DNA of 64,000 nt, taken from the NCBI GenBank assembly GCA_964494085.1, contig CAZBQJ010000001.1, positions 124,001 through 188,000 of the forward strand, written 5' to 3'. The notes beneath the pieces were generated by a model. It made no database searches. It had not been told where the DNA came from and saw nothing but the letters and a program-made list of their open reading frames with translations. The position numbers and the translations under genes are program-made. Each line of letters begins with the position of its first letter. Within the stretch, counting starts at the first letter, position 1. Of this stretch, positions 54,511-63,851 are shown one piece after another. Source of the stretch: CAZBQJ01 sp964494085 (GTDB taxonomy: Bacteria; Patescibacteriota; Gracilibacteria; UBA1369).

Positions 54511-56961
54511 TTATTCAAAATAAATTTCACGGGGTTTGGCACCATTTACAGGCCCGATTGCGCCATTATCTTCCATCAAGTCCAGTAGTCGCGCCGCGCG
54601 CGCATAACCAACCTTTAACCTTCTCTGTAATAATGAAGCGGAAGCCTTCCGCGAATCCATCACGACATTCAGCGCGGCTTCATATAAATCATCTCCACCA
54701 CCATCCTCATCTCCAAGACCGGATTTAGGGAGGCCTTGAACTTTTTCAGAAGCGATCTTCGGAGAAATAATATCTTCATACATTGGCTCACCATGCAGTT
54801 TGACATTATTAACTACTCTTTCAATTTCTTTGGTAGAAACATAGATACCTTGAATACGGGTCAGTTTGGATGAGCCGGCGGCCAAATAAAGCATATCACC
54901 TTTGCCAAGTAAATCTTCTGCGCCCATTCCATCAATAATAGTCCGGGAATCAATCTGACTCGATACGGCAAAAGCGATGCGCGCCGGAATATTCGCTTTG
55001 ATTAAACCGGTAATTACATCGACAGATGGTCTTTGGGTGGCTAACACCAAATGCATACCAACAGCGCGCGCCATCTGCCCGATCCGACAAATTGAAGCTT
55101 CCACTTCTTTGCCGGCCGACATCATCAAGTCCGCCAATTCATCAATGATAATGACAATGTTAGGCATTTTCTGAGGCACTTCATCATAAACTTTAGCTTC
55201 TGGCATAGTCAGGAAAGTCCCTCCTTCCTCTACCGCTATTTCTTCATGAGCTTTCTCGACAGCTTCCTGAAAAGCTCCAGCCTGTTGATCTCCGTTTCTT
55301 TCGGCCTCTATTTGCTTTTCTCTAACTACCTCATTGTATTCGACAATATTCCTCACACCATGATCAGACAGCAACCTATAGCGTCGATTCATCTCTGCCA
55401 CACACCAACGCAGGGCAATAGCTGATTTCTCCGGATCATTAATAACCGGTGTCAACAAATGTGGTAAACCATTGTAGGTCTTTAATTCCACCTGTTTTGG
55501 ATCAATCAGAATTAATCTCAGATCAGATGGAGAATTCTGATATAAAAGAGCGAGTAGGAAAGCATTCATTCCCACCGATTTTCCCGACCCCGTCGCCCCG
55601 GCGATCAAAAGATGTGGCATACTGGCCAGGTCTGCACACATCGGCTTTCCTGCCACATCCCTTCCCAGAGGGAACCGTAAATTTGATCCCAATTCCTCAT
55701 ATTCCTTACTTTCCAGGATCTCACGCAAATGGACAACACTACGATGTTCATTTGGGACTTCAATACCTACCAATCCCTTTCCGGGGATAGGCGCTTCGAT
55801 ACGAACTGCCGTTGCAGCCAATGCCAAAGCCAAATCATTTTTCAAAGAAGTAATCTTGGAGAGTTTAATTCCCTCCGATGGTTTCAAAGTATATTGAATG
55901 ACCGTAGGTCCTACATGCACTTCATGCATGGTCACCTGAATTCCAAATTGATCCAATTTCGCCTGTATTTTACGAGCATTATCCGCCAAAAGCTCATCAT
56001 CAGTGGCAATGTCAGGAACGGCCGGAGAAAGTAAATCCAAACTCGGTGGCTGCCAATTGATGTCTTCCACTGCAGATTTGGAAGTGAGAGCTTCGTCAGA
56101 TTCATTCTTAATTGTGATTTTCCGTACAGTTTTCTTTGTCTCTGCATCTATTATCTGATCATTTTCTTCTTCCTTATCAACCGCTTTTTCTTCATTTTTA
56201 CTACCTGAAATAGCAGCACGTCGAATCTTTAAAGTTGGCTCAACCCCAGCCTCAGACATGGCAAAATCGCTATCTGCCATCCTATCGATTCTTTTGATAA
56301 TGGCTTCCTCATCCAGATCATCATCCAGAGGCATTTCCAAAACCTTTTGTTTTTCGCCACGACTAATTTTCAAATCATCCACTTGCTTGATCTGAATTCG
56401 GGGCAAACTCGGTTTTAAAAATCTCAAAATAGTAATCAAGGAAATTTGGAAAGTCAGCAAAATCCCTGTTAAAAATATCACCAGGAAAACGGCCGTAGCT
56501 CCCACACTGCCCATCTTGAGCATTTCCACAAACAAAAAGGTCATCATAAATCCGATATAACCGCCATATTCACCAGCCTTGGCCAATGTATATATGTTAT
56601 CAGCCGGCACAGATAGGTGCAGAATAGAAAGCACTGCCACCATTAGTAAAGTAATCCCCAATATTCTGGAAATCGGGAAATTGATTCTTTTGGATAAAAA
56701 GTACATCAGAGAAATAAAAATCAACATGAATGGGAAACCATAAATTCCCCATCCCATGATTGGTTTAATGAAATCCAGCCACATTTCGCCTATAATACCG
56801 AAGCTATTATTTAAGCTCAAAACAGTAAAAACCCCCAATCCCAGATAAAAAACCCCGTAAATTTCCCTCAAAATTGACTTCGGGACATTTAGGGTAATCG
56901 CTTGTTTCTTTTTGCGTAAAGGCCTTCTGCTCTTCACTCTGCGTTTTTTCCTCCTAACCAT
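54511..56961 (-). CDS. ftsK: DNA translocase FtsK/SpoIIIE
   Basis: 816 residues; a septal DNA pump for chromosome segregation. Four N-terminal membrane helices (residues about 30-180), a Lys/Asp/Glu linker, then the alpha/beta motor: GPTVIQYTLKPSEGIKLSKI, Walker A GATGSGKSVGMNAFLL near residue 453, RLILIDPKQVELKTYNGLPH, Walker B IVIIIDELADLMM, and RPSVDVITGLIKANIPARIAF. The gamma winged helix is DDLYEAALNVVMDSRKASAS to GPVNGAKPREI. It is followed at its end by the GNAT gene, 4 nt away. Confidence 0.96.
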   Translation of the reverse strand: MVRRKKRRVKSRRPLRKKKQAITLNVPKSILREIYGVFYLGLGVFTVLSLNNSFGIIGEMWLDFIKPIMGWGIYGFPFMLIFISLMYFLSKRINFPISRILGITLLMVAVLSILHLSVPADNIYTLAKAGEYGGYIGFMMTFLFVEMLKMGSVGATAVFLVIFLTGILLTFQISLITILRFLKPSLPRIQIKQVDDLKISRGEKQKVLEMPLDDDLDEEAIIKRIDRMADSDFAMSEAGVEPTLKIRRAAISGSKNEEKAVDKEEENDQIIDAETKKTVRKITIKNESDEALTSKSAVEDINWQPPSLDLLSPAVPDIATDDELLADNARKIQAKLDQFGIQVTMHEVHVGPTVIQYTLKPSEGIKLSKITSLKNDLALALAATAVRIEAPIPGKGLVGIEVPNEHRSVVHLREILESKEYEELGSNLRFPLGRDVAGKPMCADLASMPHLLIAGATGSGKSVGMNAFLLALLYQNSPSDLRLILIDPKQVELKTYNGLPHLLTPVINDPEKSAIALRWCVAEMNRRYRLLSDHGVRNIVEYNEVVREKQIEAERNGDQQAGAFQEAVEKAHEEIAVEEGGTFLTMPEAKVYDEVPQKMPNIVIIIDELADLMMSAGKEVEASICRIGQMARAVGMHLVLATQRPSVDVITGLIKANIPARIAFAVSSQIDSRTIIDGMGAEDLLGKGDMLYLAAGSSKLTRIQGIYVSTKEIERVVNNVKLHGEPMYEDIISPKIASEKVQGLPKSGLGDEDGGGDDLYEAALNVVMDSRKASASLLQRRLKVGYARAARLLDLMEDNGAIGPVNGAKPREIYFE

Positions 56962-57078
56962 ACTAAAATTTATTTCAGAATCTGCCTAACCATTATAAGC
57001 GAAAGTAATCATAAAGAAAACCTGGATTTGCAGTAAATCATCTGCTATATTGAGAGCTGCAAAATAAGTGTATTAAAA

Positions 57079-57456
57079 ATGAATTTTAGTGAATTGTCAC
57101 AAATCATTCGTTACCTCAGAAAGACTTTGCCTTGTTCACAATGCCAAGCGCAATATGAGAATGAGAGCATTGAGGTACTCTCCACCTTTGACGATCAGGG
57201 TTTATTCAACCTGAATTGCGCCAAGTGCCAAAATCAGCTTTTAGTACATATTACTATTAGCGACGAGGAACGACATATGTCTGAGCCCAAAAAAAAGGGT
57301 CGCCAGATTATCCGCGCCCATCGTGCCATCAGTGACAAAGAAATTGATGCGCACATTCATGGAAGAATTATTTCCACCGATGATGTCATTAGCATGCATA
57401 GTTTCCTCAATCAGTTTGACGGTAATTTTAAAGATTTATTCTCCAAACAAAAATGA
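57079..57456 (+). CDS. Zinc-ribbon-like hypothetical protein, 125 aa
   Basis: Unrecognised family. Two CxxC pairs, LPCSQCQAQY and LNCAKCQNQL, about 33 residues apart, suggest a zinc ribbon over residues 15-60. The C-terminal half is polar and helical (RAHRAISDKEIDAHIHGRII, FLNQFDGNFKDLF). There is no signal peptide. It ends in a 4-nt ATGA overlap with the next gene. Confidence 0.7.
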   Translation: MNFSELSQIIRYLRKTLPCSQCQAQYENESIEVLSTFDDQGLFNLNCAKCQNQLLVHITISDEERHMSEPKKKGRQIIRAHRAISDKEIDAHIHGRIISTDDVISMHSFLNQFDGNFKDLFSKQK

Positions 57457-57824
57457 TCAGAGTTCAACACCAATATCCAAAAAACAAACCCCAAATAACC
57501 GCCAATAAAATCACTCTAATCGCTCTACTGCTAGCCAGCGGGGCTTTTTCTTGGGGATGTCAAAAGATCCAAGATTCTGCGCATCAACTACGCGATAATA
57601 TTGATCAAACAGTGGACAATACCAAAGGTAAATTGGACCAGGCTAAAACCTCAGTTCAAAATGGCGTAAACCAGGCACAACAAAGTATCAATGACACCAA
57701 ACAAGCCATCGACACCAAAGTTCAACAGATTAATGATGCCGGAACTAAAATCGACCAAGCTACCAAAGCGATCAATGACGCTAATGCAGCCATCAAACAA
57801 GTTACTTCGAAAGATCCCGCCTAG
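57453..57824 (+). CDS. Coiled-coil surface protein / lipoprotein candidate, 123 aa
   Basis: A basic N-terminus, a hydrophobic stretch (KITLIALLLASGAFSWGCQ) with a possible lipobox ending at Cys near residue 36, then about 85 residues of regular heptad-like helix rich in Gln, Asn, Asp, Thr and Ala (VQNGVNQAQQSINDTKQAID). The -2 Trp is unusual for a lipobox, so lipidation is uncertain. The architecture resembles apolipoprotein-like or LEA-like amphipathic repeats. No homologous function known to me. It overlaps the zinc-ribbon gene by 4 nt. Confidence 0.68.
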   Translation: MIRVQHQYPKNKPQITANKITLIALLLASGAFSWGCQKIQDSAHQLRDNIDQTVDNTKGKLDQAKTSVQNGVNQAQQSINDTKQAIDTKVQQINDAGTKIDQATKAINDANAAIKQVTSKDPA

Positions 57825-57883
57825 TGGATCTGAGGATTTAGCCCCCACTGAGTGAATACATAGCCTGAATTTCATTCTTATTG

Positions 57884-57889
57884 TATAAT
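57884..57889 (+). promoter_or_regulatory. -10 element giving a leaderless pta transcript
   Basis: TATAAT ends exactly 6 nt before the ATG at 57896. An ATG-like start 15 nt earlier would precede the transcription start. Confidence 0.5.
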
Positions 57890-57895
57890 ATAAAG

Positions 57896-58885
57896 ATGAA
57901 ATCAATATTAAAAACACTCATAGAAAAAGCCCAAGGCAGTCATGTCAGGATCCTTTTTCCAGAAACAGATGATAATCGTACTTGGTTAGCTTTAGAAAAA
58001 ATCCAGAGTCTGAAACTTTGTCAGGCGGTCTTGATTGGTAAGAAAGCCAAATTTGCCAAACAGATCAAAAAATTAAAATTAAAATTTGATCTGGATAACT
58101 GCGTTATCATTTCTCCATCTTTCTTTGCAAAGCAATTCAGTGAAAGACTTTTCCAAGTCCGAGTAAATAAAGGCATGACAAAAAACGAGGCCATTAAATT
58201 AATCAAAAATGACCGTAATTACTTTGCCACTCTCTGCCTCGACACGGGTTTAGCCGACGGCATTGTCAGCGGAGTCACTTCTTCAACCAGAGCAACACTT
58301 TTACCGGCTTTTCAGATTATTCGTACCGCTAAAGCTCATCGACTGGCTTCCGGCGCCTTTCTAATGGTCTTTAAAAATCGTCAACCACTATTATTTGCCG
58401 ATTGTGCGATAAATGTCCGCCCATCAGCCACCGAATTGGCCCACATCGCTATCAATTCTGCTCAGACGGCAGCCTTTCTCGGACTCAAGCCTAAAGTTGC
58501 TTTATTATCCTTTTCCAGTCATGGTTCATCCAAACATCCTGAAGCTGTCAAAATAGCCCAAGCCGTCAAAATTATTAGACGACGGGCCCCTCAGCTGGTC
58601 ATGGACGGCGAATTACAAGTCGACAGTAGCCTGATCCCCAATGTTGCCCAATTCAAAGTACCCCGTTCCAAAATCCAAGGAGATGCCAATGTATTGATCT
58701 TTCCTTCATTGGAAGCCGGTAATATCGGCTACAAATTGGTAGAAAGATTGGCTGGAGCAGAGGCCATAGGAACAATTGTGCAAGGTCTGGCCAAACCGGT
58801 CAATGATCTCTCTCGCGGCTGTCAGCCGAACGATATAGTTTATCTGACAGCAATCACAGCATTACAAATTAAAAAACTACAATAA
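57896..58885 (+). CDS. pta: Phosphate acetyltransferase
   Basis: 329 residues of the PTA/PTB family that exchanges acetyl phosphate and acetyl-CoA. Signature blocks: ILFPETDDNR, LADGIVSGVTSSTRATLLPA, FADCAINVRPSATELAHIA, LLSFSSHGSSKHPEAVKIAQ, MDGELQVDSSLIP, NVLIFPSLEAGNIGYKLV and EAIGTIVQGLAKPVNDLSRG. Single-domain form without the regulatory N-terminus. The ackA gene begins on the next base, so the two form one operon with the glycosyltransferase behind. ATG 57896 is preferred for the reason given with the promoter. Confidence 0.93.
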   Translation: MKSILKTLIEKAQGSHVRILFPETDDNRTWLALEKIQSLKLCQAVLIGKKAKFAKQIKKLKLKFDLDNCVIISPSFFAKQFSERLFQVRVNKGMTKNEAIKLIKNDRNYFATLCLDTGLADGIVSGVTSSTRATLLPAFQIIRTAKAHRLASGAFLMVFKNRQPLLFADCAINVRPSATELAHIAINSAQTAAFLGLKPKVALLSFSSHGSSKHPEAVKIAQAVKIIRRRAPQLVMDGELQVDSSLIPNVAQFKVPRSKIQGDANVLIFPSLEAGNIGYKLVERLAGAEAIGTIVQGLAKPVNDLSRGCQPNDIVYLTAITALQIKKLQ

Positions 58886-60073
58886 ATGTTAGTTTTGGTC
58901 ATCAATTCTGGGTCGTCCTCCATCAAACTAAGGCTTTTCCAAAATCAAAAAGGTCAACTTACTCTATTGGCCAATGGCTTTGCCGAAGCCATAAACCTCC
59001 CAAACTCACAATTTACTTTTAAAAGCACACAGAGTTCAGAAACTATCAAATTACCCATCAAAAATCATACTGAAGCTCTGGCCATAGCCATGCAGCAATT
59101 ACGTAAAAAGCAAAGTATTAGTACCGACAAGATTGCTTTGATTTGCCATCGGGTTGTGCATGGTGGTGAAAAATACCAACGACCTATTCTCATTACCCCT
59201 CGAGTCCTCCAAGAAATTAAAAAGATCTCTCCTTTGGCACCACTTCATAATCCGGCTAATATTACTTGTATCGAAGCCTCTCAACAGATTTTCCCGGGAG
59301 TAAAACAAGTGGCTGTTTTCGATACTGCCTTCCATGCCACTCTACCCGAAGAAGCCTATCTATATGCGCTACCTCCACAATTATATTCAAAATTTGGGAT
59401 ACGACGTTATGGGTTTCATGGCATTAATCATCAATATGTGAGCGAGGAAGCCATTAAAATTCTACGCCACAAGAAACTCCCCTATCGCAAATTAATCACC
59501 GTTCATCTCGGCAACGGCTGTTCCATGACCGCTATAAAAAACGGCAAATCTATCGATACCTCTATGGGCTATACTCCCTTGCAGGGGCTAATCATGGGAA
59601 CCAGATCCGGTGATGTTGATCCGGCCCTGATCACTGTCCTGGCTCAGCGATTAAAAATTACTCCGGACGGGGCTGAAGACTATCTCAACGAAAAATCCGG
59701 AATACTAGGGGTAAGTGGTTTGAGTTCAGATATGCGGACTATTTATGCTTCCGCCCAAAAAGACAATCTACGCGCCCAACTGGCCATCCGCATGTTCTCC
59801 CGCCGCATCGGCCAGTATTTGAACAGCTATATTGGCATCTTGGGCGGCGTTGATGCTATAATTTTCACCGGTGGGATCGGCGAACATGCTTTCTATGTCA
59901 GAGATAAAGCCTTATCCTATCTCAAGCATCTCGGTATTCTGCTCGATTCTCGTCAGAACAAAGCCAACAAACTCTTTATTAATTCTGCTAAAAGTAAAGC
60001 CAAGATCATCATTATTCCCGCCAACGAAGAGTTGGAAATCGCTAAACAAGCACTACAGCTAATCAGCGCCTAA
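58886..60073 (+). CDS. ackA: Acetate kinase
   Basis: 395 residues of the ASKHA superfamily; makes ATP and acetate from acetyl phosphate. The start is VLVINSGSSSIKLRLF. HRVVHGGEKY, FDTAFHATLPEEAYLYALP, RRYGFHGINHQYV, LGNGCSMTAIKNGKSIDTSMG, LMGTRSGDVDPALI and IFTGGIGEHAFYVR follow in order. Normal length. Together with phosphoketolase it forms an ATP-yielding route to acetate. Confidence 0.97.
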   Translation: MLVLVINSGSSSIKLRLFQNQKGQLTLLANGFAEAINLPNSQFTFKSTQSSETIKLPIKNHTEALAIAMQQLRKKQSISTDKIALICHRVVHGGEKYQRPILITPRVLQEIKKISPLAPLHNPANITCIEASQQIFPGVKQVAVFDTAFHATLPEEAYLYALPPQLYSKFGIRRYGFHGINHQYVSEEAIKILRHKKLPYRKLITVHLGNGCSMTAIKNGKSIDTSMGYTPLQGLIMGTRSGDVDPALITVLAQRLKITPDGAEDYLNEKSGILGVSGLSSDMRTIYASAQKDNLRAQLAIRMFSRRIGQYLNSYIGILGGVDAIIFTGGIGEHAFYVRDKALSYLKHLGILLDSRQNKANKLFINSAKSKAKIIIIPANEELEIAKQALQLISA

Positions 60074-61510
60074 ATGAAACTTTATCTCAACACCTCCCTT
60101 TATCGGGAAACTATTCAAATCATCGATCAAATCGACCAATTACTGATTGGACTGGCCCCTCATATTATTCTCAACAAATTGGAGGAAGCTTTAGTTGATC
60201 TCAGTTCTAATCTTGCCCTGGCCCTGGAAGAAGATGAGGTCGACCAGATTGACCATAAACTCAGTAAATTGCAGAGAAATTTTACTAAATTGGTTCAACT
60301 TTCCAATCTGGCCGAACATAAAAAAGTAATCACCTCTGAGCAAGACTTCCAAATCGAAAAATTACTCGATGAATTAGCTCTACGGGTAAACACCTTTCCC
60401 AATCGTCGCAAAAACATTTTAATCCTCAGCTCATTGCTCGGGCAGGGGCATATGAGTGCTTCTAAAGCTATCAAGCAAGGTATCGAATTTCTTTATGGTA
60501 AAGATTATCATGTCACCATTATCGATTTTTACGAACAGCTTGGCAGCATTTTCAATAAAGCCACTGTGAAGGCCTATGAAGGTTCCACCAAACATATTCC
60601 CGCCGCCTATAAAGCATTTTTTGAAGGAACCGACGCCAAATGGCCGGTCCAACTACTGAATATCATCAATTACCCGCTCAATGCTCCGCGCATTGAAAAG
60701 TTATTTCAATCTCATAATCCGCACATTATCATTTCCGCTTTTCCGGTCTGGGACTATCTGGCCTCACTAATTATCAAAAAACTTGGCAATATCAAATTTA
60801 TCAGTGTCGTCACTGACTCCATATCCATTCACAACGCCTGGATTTCTGGTAGTCCTTCCGCTCACATCGTTGCCAATATCGAAACGGCTATTTCTCTAAA
60901 AAAATTAGGCGTTCCGGAAGATAAAATCCAGGCGCTTGGTTTCCCGGTCAAACTGGAATTTTCCACGCCGAGTAACCGCCAACTCTTTCTCAGTAATCTC
61001 AATCTTGACCCGGATCTCTATACGGTAATCTTGCAGCCGGCAGTGGAAAAGGCTAAAGCCACCGTCAAAATGATTTCGGAAATCCGTGATCATTTTGCCG
61101 ATCTCAATTTAATCGTTATTTGTGGCCGTAACCTGGAACTTTATCCCCAATTGGAAGCTTTCGATCATCAAAAAAACACTCGCATTATCGGCTGGACCGA
61201 CCAAATGCCCGAATTTATCAAGAATGCTGATTTGATTATTACCAAAGCCGGTGGTGCCACCGTCATGGAATGTATTGCCGCCAAAAAACCGATGATTATC
61301 ACTCAAGTCATCCCCGGCCAGGAAATGGGCAATGCCGAATTGATCAAATTACATGAAGTCGGCATTATTCAAAAAGACGCTAAAATGAGCATCGTCGAAT
61401 GCATCGAATACATCCGTAAAAACAGTGTGCGCATTTCCCAGAATCTGGACAAAATCAGCAACCCTAAAGCCAGTCTAAAGATCGCTCGATATATTCATGA
61501 GCAGTTATAA
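60074..61510 (+). CDS. Diacylglycerol glycosyltransferase-like (MGDG synthase/UgtP family), with helical N-terminal extension
   Basis: 478 residues. From about residue 115: NILILSSLLGQGHMSASKAI is the MGDG-synthase N-terminal domain, and IISAFPVWDYLASLIIKKLG, SVVTDSISIHNAWISG and LGFPV follow. The GT-B donor half has VICGRNLELYP, RIIGWTDQMPEFIKNADLIITKAGGATVME and TQVIPGQEMGNAELI, the family's C-terminal signature. UDP-sugar (galU product) to diacylglycerol is the expected reaction. The first ~110 residues are helical, contain no catalytic motif, and are not part of the usual fold. It begins directly after ackA. Confidence 0.88.
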   Translation: MKLYLNTSLYRETIQIIDQIDQLLIGLAPHIILNKLEEALVDLSSNLALALEEDEVDQIDHKLSKLQRNFTKLVQLSNLAEHKKVITSEQDFQIEKLLDELALRVNTFPNRRKNILILSSLLGQGHMSASKAIKQGIEFLYGKDYHVTIIDFYEQLGSIFNKATVKAYEGSTKHIPAAYKAFFEGTDAKWPVQLLNIINYPLNAPRIEKLFQSHNPHIIISAFPVWDYLASLIIKKLGNIKFISVVTDSISIHNAWISGSPSAHIVANIETAISLKKLGVPEDKIQALGFPVKLEFSTPSNRQLFLSNLNLDPDLYTVILQPAVEKAKATVKMISEIRDHFADLNLIVICGRNLELYPQLEAFDHQKNTRIIGWTDQMPEFIKNADLIITKAGGATVMECIAAKKPMIITQVIPGQEMGNAELIKLHEVGIIQKDAKMSIVECIEYIRKNSVRISQNLDKISNPKASLKIARYIHEQL

Positions 61511-61538
61511 AACTCTGACCGTGTAATGCAGGCAATCA

Positions 61539-63539
61539 CTACTGATTCAAGGCAGTCCGATAAACCGCCTTTTCAGTCAAGACATAGAGCGTGCTGGTGT
61601 TCTTATCAACATAGAAGTCGCGGATATCCTTCAAATCATCAAAGATAAACTGACCGGTATAATCGGCCCCACCACTACGGTCATCCTTGTTGTAAACCAA
61701 AATGCGACTTTCCGCCTTATCCAAAACATATATCTGGGATAGATCGGCTTCTGTATAAATGGCGGACGGGCTGACCAAAGCTTTGGTCGGCTCCTTTTTG
61801 ACCGGAAATTCCTGTTTGGCTCCCTGGAATAATTTGGTGATGTACCCATCATTTCCCAAGACATAAACATTACCATCTATAGCCATATCTACACCTTTAC
61901 TCAAATCAGCACCAGTCGCATAGGGTTGGGCTCCATCAAAGGTATCTCGTCGACGGGTATAGCGCCAAATCTGGTTATCAGCAGGGTCCAAAATATAGAT
62001 TTTATTGCTATAGGCCTGTAGGACATTACCTTTTTTGAAAGCGTCATCGGTTGTCTGCAAGAAGGACATTCGATCATCCTTATATTCAATCACTTTGCCA
62101 CTTTCCGTCATAAACAGAATTGAATTTTTATCATCATAGTTCACTGCTGAGATAACCTTTTCATTATCATCGATTGTCAAAGGGTCACTAACCTGATTCA
62201 AGGCAATCGGATATAGGGCATTATATTCGTAGGCATACAATTTATCTTTCAATTTGATCAAACCGGTAGCGCTGACATTGTCACGTTTAGTGCTAAGATC
62301 AGCCATCATTTCAACCTTAGGATGAATTACACCATCCAATTTATCCTGAGTCTCCATAATCAAATCCAGTAAATTACGGGCTTTATCTTTGTTATAGCCA
62401 CTATTCAACACTTCAATAGCCTTATCATGAGCATCATTAAGCAATTCAGTAGCTTTGGCTTTATCAAATTGACTGGTAGTAATAGCCGAGTTCACTTCTT
62501 CTTGGGCGGCCACCAAATTATTGGCCAAGGCTTGCACTTTTTGATCTTCATCGGATTTAGAGCGCAACCACCAAACTCCCAGGGTTAGAACAAAAATCAA
62601 AGCAACTATGGCAATCAAAATTTTGTCTCTACCCCAATTACTAAATGACCAGGAACCTCCATTTCCCTGGCGTCCCCGTCTAACACCATTCTCACTGGTT
62701 AAATCTGAAAGCCGACCTTTCGCCTGGGAGACTGATTTGTGAAAAAGATTTTTAACTTTATCAATTACCTCTCCATGGTGAAAGACTTTTTGTTCCGCTC
62801 TTTCAATCTTCTCACCCTCCACATCCTGAAAGCTCTCTTCTCTGATATGAGCAATCGGCTCTTCGTCGATCGGGGCACCTTTAAATTGGTTGGCCTGAAT
62901 TGCAATCAAAGCAATCTTGTTTATCACCTCTCCATGTAAGAAGTCTCTAATTGAATTGACAGTTTGGTGAATATTTGGCCCAATATGTTTTGCTAAATCA
63001 GTTTTAGAAACATAACGCAATAATCTGGTCGTGCTAGCCAGGACTAAATCGCCAGCTTCCAAATCACCTGAAGCAATATTGGTAAAGAAATCTTTACTGT
63101 CAACTTCGCTCAAATCATCACTAATAGCAGTAGCAAATCGCTTCCTGACCAGATAAGCTTCAGCCTCCCCGGATTGGGTTAGATAAAGCTGATTCCCGAC
63201 TATGGCAGCGATAATTACATTTAGTTTTCCCAACCAATCATTACCTCTTTCCAACTTATATTCGTCAAGGCTTTTATTAACTTCTTTCAAGGATTCTTCA
63301 AATCGTTCATAACCATCGGTGTCACTATCCGCGAAAAACACTTTACGCATTTTATCAAAAATAATTTCACCGACTTTCTCCGGATCAATAGAATTCTGCA
63401 TGATTTCCAGGCAGATGAAAATCTTGCCACTATTTTCTCCTCCTTCGCCTAAATCATAGGCATAATTTTCTACAAAACTCCCTTCATCCTTTCCTATAAA
63501 CAAAAAGTCGTATTGGGTTTTAAATTGCTGACTGGCCAT
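61539..63539 (-). CDS. PP2C-like domain, membrane helix and beta-propeller protein, 666 aa
   Basis: Unrecognised combination. Residues 1-215 resemble a PP2C-like domain (NVIIAAIVGNQLYLTQSGEAEAYLVRK; later SGDLEAGDLVLASTTRLLRYVS) but the metal-binding Asp residues of GDSR and SDG are replaced (GEAE and STT). Residues 216-300 form a charged linker, a single membrane helix lies near 305-325 (ILIAIVALIFVLTLGVWWL), and a coiled coil of about 75 residues follows. The C-terminal 280 residues contain repeated strands (DNQIWRYTRRR, GDGYITKL-like, DKAESRILVYNK, NTSTLYVLTEKAVYR), fitting an NHL-like beta-propeller outside the cell. Divergent from rpmH. Confidence 0.7.
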   Translation of the reverse strand: MASQQFKTQYDFLFIGKDEGSFVENYAYDLGEGGENSGKIFICLEIMQNSIDPEKVGEIIFDKMRKVFFADSDTDGYERFEESLKEVNKSLDEYKLERGNDWLGKLNVIIAAIVGNQLYLTQSGEAEAYLVRKRFATAISDDLSEVDSKDFFTNIASGDLEAGDLVLASTTRLLRYVSKTDLAKHIGPNIHQTVNSIRDFLHGEVINKIALIAIQANQFKGAPIDEEPIAHIREESFQDVEGEKIERAEQKVFHHGEVIDKVKNLFHKSVSQAKGRLSDLTSENGVRRGRQGNGGSWSFSNWGRDKILIAIVALIFVLTLGVWWLRSKSDEDQKVQALANNLVAAQEEVNSAITTSQFDKAKATELLNDAHDKAIEVLNSGYNKDKARNLLDLIMETQDKLDGVIHPKVEMMADLSTKRDNVSATGLIKLKDKLYAYEYNALYPIALNQVSDPLTIDDNEKVISAVNYDDKNSILFMTESGKVIEYKDDRMSFLQTTDDAFKKGNVLQAYSNKIYILDPADNQIWRYTRRRDTFDGAQPYATGADLSKGVDMAIDGNVYVLGNDGYITKLFQGAKQEFPVKKEPTKALVSPSAIYTEADLSQIYVLDKAESRILVYNKDDRSGGADYTGQFIFDDLKDIRDFYVDKNTSTLYVLTEKAVYRTALNQ

Positions 63540-63608
63540 TTTTGCTTTTATCTTTATATTTTACTGCAATCATTACTACAGCTGCCAAAGCTTAACATAA
63601 AAATAAAA

Positions 63609-63637
63609 TTGACACAAAATAAACTTAAAGCTATCTT
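63609..63637 (+). promoter_or_regulatory. Promoter of rpmH
   Basis: A perfect TTGACA (63609-63614), 17 nt, TATCTT (63632-63637); about 41 nt before the ATG. Confidence 0.7.
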
Positions 63638-63678
63638 CAGCTGGCACCAATTTAGCTTTATTCTTACTCGAATTTGCA

Positions 63679-63819
63679 ATGCCCATCTCTAAGTTACAAA
63701 AGCGTAAACATTTAAAAATGCACGGTTTCCGTGCCCGTATGAAAACTGCCAGTGGCCGTAGAATACTGTCTGCCCGCCGCGCCAAGGGCCGAAAACAGCT
63801 CACAGTTAGTGATAAATAA
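63679..63819 (+). CDS. rpmH: 50S ribosomal protein L34
   Basis: 46 residues, highly basic: starts MPISKLQKRKHLKMHGFRAR and continues MKTASGRRILSARRAKGRKQL. The HGFRARMKTASGRRIL core is the L34 signature. rnpA follows 32 nt downstream, the conserved bacterial arrangement. Confidence 0.97.
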   Translation: MPISKLQKRKHLKMHGFRARMKTASGRRILSARRAKGRKQLTVSDK

Positions 63820-63851
63820 TCGCTCCGAGACCTTACTCTCGTTGAAATTTA

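Noticed and set aside
63540..63678. Possible replication origin beside rpmH-rnpA
   Set aside because: No dnaA gene, no TTATCCACA-type DnaA boxes and no AT-rich repeat array are visible; the upstream neighbour is the PP2C-like gene.
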